Assembly: GCA_009783265.1 (NCBI GenBank)
Contig: WRHM01000013.1
Span: forward strand, 1-40,646
DNA from: Oscillospiraceae bacterium
GTDB lineage: Bacteria; Bacillota; Clostridia; Oscillospirales; WRJC01
Direction of reading: 5' to 3'
DNA: 40,646 nucleotides
Part shown: positions 14,183 to 21,087 of the stretch, piece after piece
Position numbering within the stretch: position 1 is the first letter of the stretch
How the letters are laid out: each line of letters starts with the position of its first letter
Position numbers and translations under genes: made by a program
Notes under the pieces: generated by a model
The model's input: the letters and a program-made list of their open reading frames with translations, nothing else
What the model was told of the DNA's origin: nothing
Databases searched by the model: none

Positions 14183-14410
14183 ATGACTATTTCATTGAGA
14201 TTAAATAATAATGATACTCAGTTAATTAAATCGTATGCCGCGTTAAACGGAATTTCTGTATCTGAAGCCGTAAGACGGGCTGTTATTGAACGCATAGAAG
14301 ATGAGTTTGACCTTAAATCCTATGAAGAAGCACTGGAAGAATATAAAAAAAATCCCGTTACTTATTCATTGGACGAAATAGAAAGAGAGCTTGGACTAAA
14401 TGATATATAA
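14183..14410 (+). CDS. Ribbon-helix-helix antitoxin (RelB/DUF6290 type)
   Basis: 75 aa. The N-terminal MTISLRLNNNDTQLIKSYAA and LNGISVSEAVRRAVIERIED make a ribbon-helix-helix DNA-binding domain. The acidic tail (EFDLKSYEEALEEYKKNPVT...) is the part that typically wraps the toxin. AAAGGGG lies upstream of the ATG. It overlaps the toxin gene by 11 bp, giving translational coupling. It is predicted to neutralise the RelE-type toxin and repress the promoter at 14129-14166. Confidence 0.88.
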   Translation: MTISLRLNNNDTQLIKSYAALNGISVSEAVRRAVIERIEDEFDLKSYEEALEEYKKNPVTYSLDEIERELGLNDI

Positions 14411-14666
14411 GGTCGAATTTACCGAGAAAGCACAAAAATTTCTAAAAAAAACAGATAAATATACAGCTAAGTTAATAACGGCGTGGATTAGAAAAAATTT
14501 AGAAAATTGCGAAAATCCCCGTCTATACGGCAAAGGACTTACTTCCAATCGAAGCGGTCAATGGAGATACAGAATCGGGGATTACAGAGTTTTAGCTGAA
14601 ATTCAGGATAATAAAATAATCATATTAATTCTCGAAATCGGACATAGGCGAGATATATACGAATAA
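14400..14666 (+). CDS. RelE/ParE-family toxin
   Basis: 88 aa. It opens MIYKVEFTEKAQKFLKKTDK and contains RLYGKGLTSNRSGQWRYRIG followed by DYRVLAEIQDNKIIILILEI and GHRRDIYE. This is the compact RelE fold with the conserved W-R-Y-R-x-G-x-Y-R core and GHR-x-x-x-Y C-terminus. RelE enzymes cleave mRNA in the ribosomal A site. The cassette lies between the two copies of the rimM 3' end, so it is an insertion in an otherwise conserved ribosomal operon. Confidence 0.9.
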   Translation: MIYKVEFTEKAQKFLKKTDKYTAKLITAWIRKNLENCENPRLYGKGLTSNRSGQWRYRIGDYRVLAEIQDNKIIILILEIGHRRDIYE

Positions 14667-14675
14667 AAGCCATTT

Positions 14676-14726
14676 TTGACGAGGGGGTTTTCGTGACCCC
14701 GATAGAGGGTATGTTTTGAATATAAA
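14676..14726 (+). repeat. 51-bp direct repeat, copy 2
   Basis: Second copy of the rimM 3' end, ten bases after the toxin stop codon, 49/51 identical to copy 1. It still reads DEGVFVTPIEGMF and a stop in one frame but has no upstream rimM sequence. It is most simply the original chromosomal rimM end displaced by the incoming cassette. Confidence 0.9.
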
Positions 14727-14770
14727 GCCGGAAAATATTATTATATTATTTATGAAAGAGGGATAAATAA

Positions 14771-15001
14771 ATGCAAAAGTTAGTGTATTTAAGCAACAGC
14801 CGCGATTATACCGAGCAGGGCAATATAAATGAAAACAGGTATTTTAAACATATCAATGAATTATTAGAGCAGGGTTGGAAGGTTGAGTATATAAAACTCC
14901 TTGAGGTCGCGGTTGATAATAGCGAAAAACCGATTCACAAAGAAACATCTGTGGCTTATGTTTTGCTTGAAAAATCTGACGAGCAAACACAAGAGGGCTG
15001 A
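14771..15001 (+). CDS. Small protein of unknown function before trmD
   Basis: 76 aa with AAAGAGGG upstream of ATG. It reads MQKLVYLSNSRDYTEQGNIN, then INELLEQGWKVEYIKLLEVA and SVAYVLLEKSDE. The pattern N-x-x-L-x-x-GW-x-V ... YVLLEK is familiar from small uncharacterised bacterial proteins that end in a beta strand. I cannot assign a function. Its stop is one base before the trmD start, so it is translated together with trmD. It may be part of the same insertion history as the toxin-antitoxin cassette. Confidence 0.7.
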   Translation: MQKLVYLSNSRDYTEQGNINENRYFKHINELLEQGWKVEYIKLLEVAVDNSEKPIHKETSVAYVLLEKSDEQTQEG

Positions 15002-15002
15002 T

Positions 15003-15788
15003 ATGCGGTTTCATATAATAACTCTTTTCCCGGACATGATACGCGCTGTTTTAAGCGAAAGCATAATCGGGCGCGGCGAAAAAAAAGGATACATAAATAT
15101 AGAATATTATCAGTTGCGGGATTACTCTGACAACAAACACAGGACAGTTGACGATACGGTTTACGGCGGCGGCATGGGAATGCTCCTGACTGCCATGCCT
15201 ATATATAGTTGTCATAAAGCAATCTGCAAAAAAATTGATAATATTGTAGGGGACGGCGTTCTCGACGTCCCGCCGACAAAATCAAGAACTGTTTATATGT
15301 CGCCCAAAGGCAGTGTCTTGACTCAAAAAAAATCAGAAGAATTAAGCAAATACACGGATTTGATAATATTATGCGGTCATTACGAGGGTATTGACGAGAG
15401 GATAATAGACGAAGTCGTTGACGAAGAGATTTCTATAGGGGATTATATTTTAACAGGCGGAGAACTGCCCTGCGCGATTCTGGTTGATTGCGTCGCAAGG
15501 CTTATTGATGGCGTTTTATCTGATCCGGAATGTCATGAAAAAGAGAGTATAAGCTCGGGGCTTCTGGAATATCCGCAATATACAAAGCCGTTTGAGTTTA
15601 TGGGACGCGAAGTGCCTGAAGTTTTGATTTCGGGGCATCACGCAAATATAGAGCGATGGCGAAAAGAACAGTCGATTATATTGACTTTTAAACGCCGACC
15701 GGATTTATTTAAAATCTGGCTTGAAAAAAATCTTGACAGTTTGGATAAAAACGACATGAAATTTTTGAAAGAAAATAATTTATTATGA
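15003..15788 (+). CDS. trmD: tRNA (guanine37-N1)-methyltransferase TrmD
   Basis: 261 aa. The start ATG 15003 has AGAGGG 6 nt upstream; a longer open frame to 14901 would overlap the previous gene. It opens MRFHIITLFPDMIRAVLSES, then DNKHRTVDDTVYGGGMGMLL, the SPOUT-fold knot LIILCGHYEGIDERIIDEVV, EISIGDYILTGGELPC and RRPDLF. It methylates G37 of tRNAs to prevent +1 frameshifting. Between CKKI and KSRTVYMSPKG there are about ten extra residues (VGDGVLDVP at 82-90), encoded by a DNA repeat also present in murF. The gene overlaps murJ by 4 bp. The usual next gene, rplS, is absent here. Confidence 0.96.
   Translation: MRFHIITLFPDMIRAVLSESIIGRGEKKGYINIEYYQLRDYSDNKHRTVDDTVYGGGMGMLLTAMPIYSCHKAICKKIDNIVGDGVLDVPPTKSRTVYMSPKGSVLTQKKSEELSKYTDLIILCGHYEGIDERIIDEVVDEEISIGDYILTGGELPCAILVDCVARLIDGVLSDPECHEKESISSGLLEYPQYTKPFEFMGREVPEVLISGHHANIERWRKEQSIILTFKRRPDLFKIWLEKNLDSLDKNDMKFLKENNLL
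15245..15272 (+). repeat. 28-bp repeat inside trmD
   Basis: Starts TGTAGGGGACGGC and ends GACGTCCCG, with GGGACG able to pair with CGTCCC. 23 of 28 bases, including the first 13, match 30793-30820 in murF. Both are read in the same frame as V-G-D-G-(V/I)-L-D-V-P. The TTGTAGGGG start is shared with the intergenic element at 13503. Confidence 0.75.
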
Positions 15789-17368
15789 TTGATAATAAAA
15801 ATAAAGACGATAATAAAAAAGCCGTAAAAACGGTTAGCATGATTATATTTTTTACGGCTTTTTCTAAAATATTGGGACTTTTTAGAGACATGCTTATGGC
15901 TCATTTTTACGGAGGGAGCGCGGAAAACGCCGCTTTCGCGATAGCTTCGCGAATACCGAGGGATTTTTTCGATATTTTTTTTGGCGCGTCTCTGATTGGG
16001 ATTTTTATACCCGTCTATAATTCTTTTAAATTTCATGAGGAAAAAGAAAGAAGCGAGTTTGCAAATATATTTTTGAACGTCGTGATACTCGCAATCGGAC
16101 TGCTTGCTCTTTTAGGCATGATGTTTTCGAGACAGATAATAAATTTTATAACGCCCGGATATGACGAGACTACGGCGGAACTTGCCGCAAATTTATTGAG
16201 GATTTTATTCCCGATGATTGTTTTTATCGGGGCGGTTTATACATTTAACGGGATTTTACAGTCAAAAGGTGAATTTCTCACGCCTGCTTTGGTTTCGGCA
16301 GTTTCAAACTTAGGCGTTATAATATATTTTTGGTTTTTGAACGGCTATTTTGATATTTACGGGCTTGGATGGGCTTATTTGATTTCGTGGATTATACAGC
16401 TATTAACGCTTGCAGTTCCGTTGATCCGCAAAAAATATAAATATAAATTTATAATAAATTTAAAAAATCCGGCGTTTATAAAATCGCTAAAAATGGCTTT
16501 GCCAATAATGGCGGGGTCGTGGCTTATCCCTGTCGGAATGTTGATTGGGCAGCATTTTCTTTCGTTTTCGGACGAATCTGATTTTTATATTTCGGCGTTT
16601 GATTATTCTACGAAAATTTTTTTGCTTGTGACCGGGATTATAACTTATGGGATATTAAATTATATTTTCCCGCAGCTTGCGCAAAAAGCGAACGATACAG
16701 ATACAAACGAATTTATAAAAATAGTAAAAACGGGGCTTTCGGCTTTATTCTTTATTATTATGCCGGTTGCGTGTCTGGTATATGTGCTGAGAGGGGAAGC
16801 GGTCGCGGTTTTGTTTAATCACGGGAAATTTGCCGAAACAGAGGGCTTGGGAATTTCAACTGCGCAAATGTTTGCCGTACTTGCGCCGTCTATGATAATG
16901 TTTTCTATAATCGAGATTTTAAATCGTGTGTTTTACGCGAAAAAACTTGTTAGATTCCCGATGATAGCGTCTCTTGCCGGAATCGCCGTGAATTTTATTT
17001 TAAGCTGGATTTTTATATCGCGATTAAATCTTACGCCTGTTTGCATAGTTTGGTCTGTTTTAATTTGTCAGGGCATTACGGCAGGGATTTTAATTATTGC
17101 GCTGAAAATAGATATCAAAGAAATTTTTAATAAAAAGTTTTTGGCGAATATTGCCAAAATAGTTTTAAGTTCGGGTATTCTGTTAATAATTATAAAAATA
17201 TTATATTATATAATAAAAAACGACGCGTTTGAATCTAATATTATAACAAATATTTTAGTTGCGGCGCTTATCATAGCTGTGGGAGTTTGCTTTTATATCG
17301 GGGCCAACTTGATTCTTAAAACAGAAGAAACCAAAGTATTTTTAAAAATGCTGAAAAAAGAGAGGTGA
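15785..17368 (+). CDS. murJ: Lipid II flippase MurJ
   Basis: 527 aa polytopic membrane protein of the MOP superfamily with about 14 hydrophobic segments. Recognisable blocks are FTAFSKILGLFRDMLMAHFY near the start, AENAAFAIASRIPRDFFDIF, and EILNRVFYAKK in the second half. MurJ moves lipid II across the cytoplasmic membrane for peptidoglycan synthesis. It starts inside the trmD stop (ATGA overlap), so it is translationally coupled to trmD. A role in exporting another lipid-linked precursor cannot be excluded, since an O-antigen-ligase-like gene follows. Confidence 0.93.
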   Translation: MIDNKNKDDNKKAVKTVSMIIFFTAFSKILGLFRDMLMAHFYGGSAENAAFAIASRIPRDFFDIFFGASLIGIFIPVYNSFKFHEEKERSEFANIFLNVVILAIGLLALLGMMFSRQIINFITPGYDETTAELAANLLRILFPMIVFIGAVYTFNGILQSKGEFLTPALVSAVSNLGVIIYFWFLNGYFDIYGLGWAYLISWIIQLLTLAVPLIRKKYKYKFIINLKNPAFIKSLKMALPIMAGSWLIPVGMLIGQHFLSFSDESDFYISAFDYSTKIFLLVTGIITYGILNYIFPQLAQKANDTDTNEFIKIVKTGLSALFFIIMPVACLVYVLRGEAVAVLFNHGKFAETEGLGISTAQMFAVLAPSMIMFSIIEILNRVFYAKKLVRFPMIASLAGIAVNFILSWIFISRLNLTPVCIVWSVLICQGITAGILIIALKIDIKEIFNKKFLANIAKIVLSSGILLIIIKILYYIIKNDAFESNIITNILVAALIIAVGVCFYIGANLILKTEETKVFLKMLKKER

Positions 17369-17376
17369 GTTAAAAT

Positions 17377-19344
17377 TTGACGGGAGAAAATAAAAGAAAA
17401 AAGAAAAATATATTTAAAGGCAGTAAAATTCTTGATTTTTTGTTTTTTATCGCGGACTGGATATACAGGAAAATAGGCGTGAGTTTAGCCGCGCTTATTT
17501 TTACCGGGTATGAAACCTGTCAGAAATATTACGAGAGGTCTTTATTTTACAGGCTGTTTCAGGGATATAAACCCAGCCCGGTAAAAAATCCGGTAAGAAA
17601 AATCAAAAAATCAATAATAACAAAATGCGAAAACAGCATATTGATAACAGGGATAAAAAATTTCGCGGATAATATATTATCTGCGGGTTTAAACACGCTC
17701 GGGGTATTTTTTATATCTGTCGGGTTTTATTCTTCGTTGGTATATCTGCTTAAAGTTTATATTTTGAAAAATCCTGACACTATGATGATAGATTTAATCG
17801 CGGGGCTGGCTTTGACGGCGTTTTCGGTTTTGCTGATTATATTCGGCAGGCAGTCTTTATATGAATCGCTCTATGGAAGTTCTATATGCAATTTTATTAT
17901 TTTCAGGTTTTTAGGATTCCCAGAACGAATCGAAAAACAGGGCAGACAGGCTGAAAGCAAAAATCAAAACCAAAACCTGAGAAAAGTTAATATTATATGC
18001 TTTTTTATCGGCATGATACTTGGGATTATGACTTATTTTACCAATTTATCAGATTGGGGTTCTGTTATACCCATGTGTCTTGCAATCGTGGGGATTGTTG
18101 CGTTTTATATTATTTTATGCTATCCTGAAATGGGATTTCTGGCGTTTTTGTTCGCGGTGCCGTTTTTGCCTTCGGGTAATTTGGTAATTACAGGTGCTAT
18201 GCCCTGTATTTTAATTTCCGGCTGTTATTTTTTAAAGCTGATAAGGGGAAAGAGAACGTTTAATTTTGAAATCTTTGATTTGTTTGTGCTTATGTTCAGT
18301 ATGCTTATATTTTTCAGCGGCGCAATTTCCGTTTCAAAAACCGGGAGCATAAGGCCCGCGCTGATTTATTTATGCTTTACGCTTATATATTTTACCGGGG
18401 TGAATATCATAAGGTCGAAAGAAATGATAAAACGGACTGTTGCCGTGCTGATGTTTTCGGGATTTTTGGTTGCGGCTTACGGGATATTCCAGAATTATTT
18501 CGGAGTGGGCGACCAGACTTGGCAGGACGCCGATATGTTTTCGGATATTGCGGGAAGGGTAGTGTCAACTTTTGGGAATCCCAATGTTTTGGCTGAATAT
18601 CTGATATTGATAATACCGTTTGTGATTGTTTCACTGGTTCACGCAAACCGTGTTAGAAACCGGATGCCTTATATAATCTATATATTTTTTACTTTGCTTT
18701 GTCTTGTTTACACATGGTCGAGAGGTTCGTGGCTCGGGATTATATTTTCGTCTATGATTTTGCTTATTATAATAAACAGAAAAGTGATAGTCGCGTATTT
18801 GGGCATATTGCTGATAGTACCGTTTGCCCCTATAGTGCTTTCTGAAACAATAATCCAAAGATTTACTACGATAGGCAGCATTGCCGATTCTTCGACTTCT
18901 TACCGGGTATCTATATGGCAGGCTGCTATTAAATTAATAAAAGATTATATAATCGAAGGCATAGGGGTTGGCATAGAAGCGTTTAAATTAGTCTATCCGG
19001 GATATTCTCTTGCGGGAATCGAAAGCGCACCCCACAGCCACAGTTTATATCTTCAGGTCTGCGTGGAATACGGCTCTATAGGACTTGCCGTTTTTATATT
19101 TATTATATTTTTATTTATGCAGTATTGCTTTACGGCTATAAAAAAAGCGAATGAAACATATATCAAACTTTTTGTGGCGGCGGGATTATGTGCCGTGACA
19201 GGATTTTTACTCAACGGGTTTACTGATTATGTATGGTATAATTACAGGGTTTATTTAATGTTCTGGCTCATTGTTTCGATAACTGTAGCCGTTTGCCGGT
19301 TTAGTTTGAGAAATCAAACGCCTAAAGAAGAACCCGGTATTTAA
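17377..19344 (+). CDS. O-antigen ligase/polymerase-like membrane protein
   Basis: 655 aa, start TTG with GAGGTGAG 8 nt upstream. After a basic N-terminal region (~1-95) there are about 12-13 membrane segments. The large extracellular loop between ~480 and ~570 holds SSTSYRVSIWQAAIKLIKDY, GIGVGIEAFKLVYPGY and the Wzy_C signature APHSHSLYLQVCVEYGSIGL. Proteins of this class join or polymerise lipid-linked oligosaccharides at the cell surface. Together with MurJ it suggests export and attachment of a surface glycan. The substrate is unknown. Confidence 0.88.
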   Translation: MTGENKRKKKNIFKGSKILDFLFFIADWIYRKIGVSLAALIFTGYETCQKYYERSLFYRLFQGYKPSPVKNPVRKIKKSIITKCENSILITGIKNFADNILSAGLNTLGVFFISVGFYSSLVYLLKVYILKNPDTMMIDLIAGLALTAFSVLLIIFGRQSLYESLYGSSICNFIIFRFLGFPERIEKQGRQAESKNQNQNLRKVNIICFFIGMILGIMTYFTNLSDWGSVIPMCLAIVGIVAFYIILCYPEMGFLAFLFAVPFLPSGNLVITGAMPCILISGCYFLKLIRGKRTFNFEIFDLFVLMFSMLIFFSGAISVSKTGSIRPALIYLCFTLIYFTGVNIIRSKEMIKRTVAVLMFSGFLVAAYGIFQNYFGVGDQTWQDADMFSDIAGRVVSTFGNPNVLAEYLILIIPFVIVSLVHANRVRNRMPYIIYIFFTLLCLVYTWSRGSWLGIIFSSMILLIIINRKVIVAYLGILLIVPFAPIVLSETIIQRFTTIGSIADSSTSYRVSIWQAAIKLIKDYIIEGIGVGIEAFKLVYPGYSLAGIESAPHSHSLYLQVCVEYGSIGLAVFIFIIFLFMQYCFTAIKKANETYIKLFVAAGLCAVTGFLLNGFTDYVWYNYRVYLMFWLIVSITVAVCRFSLRNQTPKEEPGI

Positions 19345-19393
19345 AATAAAAATTAAAGTGAAAATAATTTAAAGAAAGAAGTGAAAGTCAAAA

Positions 19394-19939
19394 ATGGATA
19401 ACCGAAATTTTTCGAATCCCGTAAGCCGGAAAAAAACTTATAGATTTAATATTATAGATTTTATACTTATCGTTATTATTATTGCGGCGGTTTCGCTTTT
19501 GATTTATATCATGCTGGGAAATAATCTTTTTGCGGGCAGCGAAAACACTACTATATTATACACGATAGAGATTCCGTTGATAAGAAACGATTTTCTCGGA
19601 TCGTTGCATCTTATAACTAAAGGAACGACGATAATAGACAGCGTTAGAAGCTATAATATAGGCGAAGTGCAGGAAGTAAAAAGAACCGACGCTTATTCAA
19701 ACACTACTAATCTGGAAGATAATATAGTATTAAGCAAACTGTATCCGGATCATTCAAAAGTTACGATTACAGTCAAGGCAAAATGCAAAAAAGACAAAGC
19801 CAAATATGAAGTAAACGGCAAGCCTATTATGGTCGGAACAAGACTTGATTTCAGAACGCCGTATCTCGTAAGCTACGGAAACTGCGTTGCCATAGAAGAA
19901 ATAAACGACGACGGGTCAGAGAAAGGCGGTACGGAATAG
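19394..19939 (+). CDS. DUF4330 membrane-anchored protein (first of two)
   Basis: 181 aa. The opening RFNIIDFILIVIIIAAVSLL is a single N-terminal membrane anchor (~17-42). The rest is an extracytoplasmic beta-rich domain with TIEIPLIRNDFLGSLHLITK and GTTIIDSVRSYNIGEVQEVK, the FNxxD-TM plus GexI-G-V pattern of DUF4330. Function is unknown. A tandem paralogue follows 3 bp downstream; both follow the ligase-like gene and may help handle its glycan. Confidence 0.85.
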   Translation: MDNRNFSNPVSRKKTYRFNIIDFILIVIIIAAVSLLIYIMLGNNLFAGSENTTILYTIEIPLIRNDFLGSLHLITKGTTIIDSVRSYNIGEVQEVKRTDAYSNTTNLEDNIVLSKLYPDHSKVTITVKAKCKKDKAKYEVNGKPIMVGTRLDFRTPYLVSYGNCVAIEEINDDGSEKGGTE

Positions 19940-19942
19940 ATT

Positions 19943-20443
19943 ATGAAAGAAGTAAAAGAAAGAGAAAAAAAATCCGGATTTAATATAATAGATCTGATAA
20001 TAATTTTGTTTATAATTTTAGCGGTTGTGGGAATCATCATGAGATATAATCTCGCGGATACAATAAATCTTAACGCGCACGGCGAAACGTTTGAAATAGA
20101 ATTTTTAGTGCTTGATATACAGGAAGCCTCCCAGCAGTACTTGGTTGAGGGGAAATCGTTTTATATGACTACGGAAAGTATAAAAATCGGGGAAATAACA
20201 ACGATACTTGATATAAGACCCGCCGTGCATTATTCCGAAGGTTTACGCGGTGATATATCAAAGACAGAACGGCCGGGGAGAATAGACGTGACCGGGATAA
20301 TGACAAGCACCGGGAGAACTACAAAAGAAGGACACATGATAAACGGGAATACTTTTGTCGCGCCCAATAAAGAATTGTATGTTCATACCGGCGAATGGGA
20401 AGGCGTAATCAGAGTGCTCAGCGTGAAGAAAATTAATGAATAG
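19943..20443 (+). CDS. DUF4330 membrane-anchored protein (second of two)
   Basis: 166 aa with the same plan as its upstream neighbour: KSGFNIIDLIIILFIILAVV is the N-terminal anchor (~12-36). The outer domain includes EFLVLDIQEASQQYLVEGKS and ESIKIGEITTILDIRPAVHY. It ends in a conserved-looking GNTFVAPNKELYVHTGEWEG segment. Three bases separate it from the previous stop. The two probably form a heteromer, but that is inference from tandem arrangement. It closes the ffh-murJ operon. Confidence 0.85.
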   Translation: MKEVKEREKKSGFNIIDLIIILFIILAVVGIIMRYNLADTINLNAHGETFEIEFLVLDIQEASQQYLVEGKSFYMTTESIKIGEITTILDIRPAVHYSEGLRGDISKTERPGRIDVTGIMTSTGRTTKEGHMINGNTFVAPNKELYVHTGEWEGVIRVLSVKKINE

Positions 20444-20506
20444 TAATAAATAGTCAGAAAAGTTCAAAAAAAATTGTTAATTTATTATAAATATAATAAA
20501 AAACTG

Positions 20507-20551
20507 TTGATTTTTCATGAAATCTATGATATAATATAATATCATAGATTT
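20507..20551 (+). promoter_or_regulatory. HPr gene promoter within a 13-bp palindrome
   Basis: TTGATT (20507-20512) and TATAAT (20530-20535) are 17 bp apart. AAATCTATGATAT (20520-20532) pairs perfectly with ATATCATAGATTT (20539-20551), so the -10 box sits inside the palindrome. Read as RNA from upstream, the same hairpin followed by TTTTTCTT could also terminate the preceding operon. Confidence 0.6.
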
Positions 20552-20554
20552 TTT

Positions 20555-20612
20555 CTTAAATCGTTCGGAACAAACGGTCAATATTATTTGCATGACCGGT
20601 GTTGGGTTTAAG
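20555..20612 (+). promoter_or_regulatory. Long stem-loop in HPr 5' leader
   Basis: CTTAAA (20555-20560) pairs with TTTAAG (20607-20612). AACA faces TGTT, and CGGTCA (20575-20580) pairs with TGACCG (20593-20598) around a 12-nt loop ATATTATTTGCA. It starts about 13 nt after the expected transcription start, 74 nt before the HPr ATG. No known riboswitch class is recognised. Confidence 0.5.
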
Positions 20613-20685
20613 AAAAATTTTATATAATTTAACAAATTAAATTAACAAAATTATTAAAAGTTTTATTTAACAGGAGCGTATAATA

Positions 20686-20949
20686 ATGATTTCCAAAGAC
20701 GTTACCGTACAAATTAATGTTGGGCTGCACGCCAGGCCAGCTACGTTTTTTGTTCAGAAATCGAACTCATATAAAAGTTCGATATGGGTCGAAAAGGGAG
20801 ACAGGAGAGTAAACGCCAAGAGTTTATTGGGAGTGCTTTCGTTAGGAATTGGAAAAGGCACGTCTATAACTTTAATATCGGACGGGGTGGACGAAGAAGA
20901 AGCTCTCTCCGGGCTTGTCGAACTTATCCAAAAAGGAATCAACGAATAA
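20686..20949 (+). CDS. ptsH: HPr phosphocarrier protein
   Basis: 87 aa, typical HPr length. GLHARPAT places the catalytic His at residue 15, phosphorylated by enzyme I with phosphoenolpyruvate. NAKSLLGVLSLGIGKGT places Ser at 46, the regulatory site for HPr kinase in Firmicutes. Both are intact, so it could serve in sugar phosphotransfer and CcpA-linked catabolite control. AGGAGC precedes the ATG. Enzyme I is not adjacent, so the gene stands alone behind a structured leader. A Crh-like function is unlikely because His15 is kept. Confidence 0.93.
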   Translation: MISKDVTVQINVGLHARPATFFVQKSNSYKSSIWVEKGDRRVNAKSLLGVLSLGIGKGTSITLISDGVDEEEALSGLVELIQKGINE

Positions 20950-21087
20950 AATAAATAATAAATAGAATTAAAATATAATATATAAATAATATAGTCGATT
21001 TAAACGGCATAGATGGGGCGGGTTTGCGAAAAAGGCAGGCGTAGCTTGTTTCTTGTCGTTTTGTTGTATTCAGGAGAATTATTTTTT

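Noticed and set aside
14901..15002. N-terminal extension of trmD from 14901
   Set aside because: The extension overlaps the upstream small gene, lacks a ribosome binding site, and TrmD homologues begin at MRFHIITLFP (15003).
21013..21087. Longer uvrC start at 21013
   Set aside because: The added residues (MGRVCEKGRRSLFL...) do not resemble UvrC and have no ribosome binding site, while 21088 has CAGGAG.
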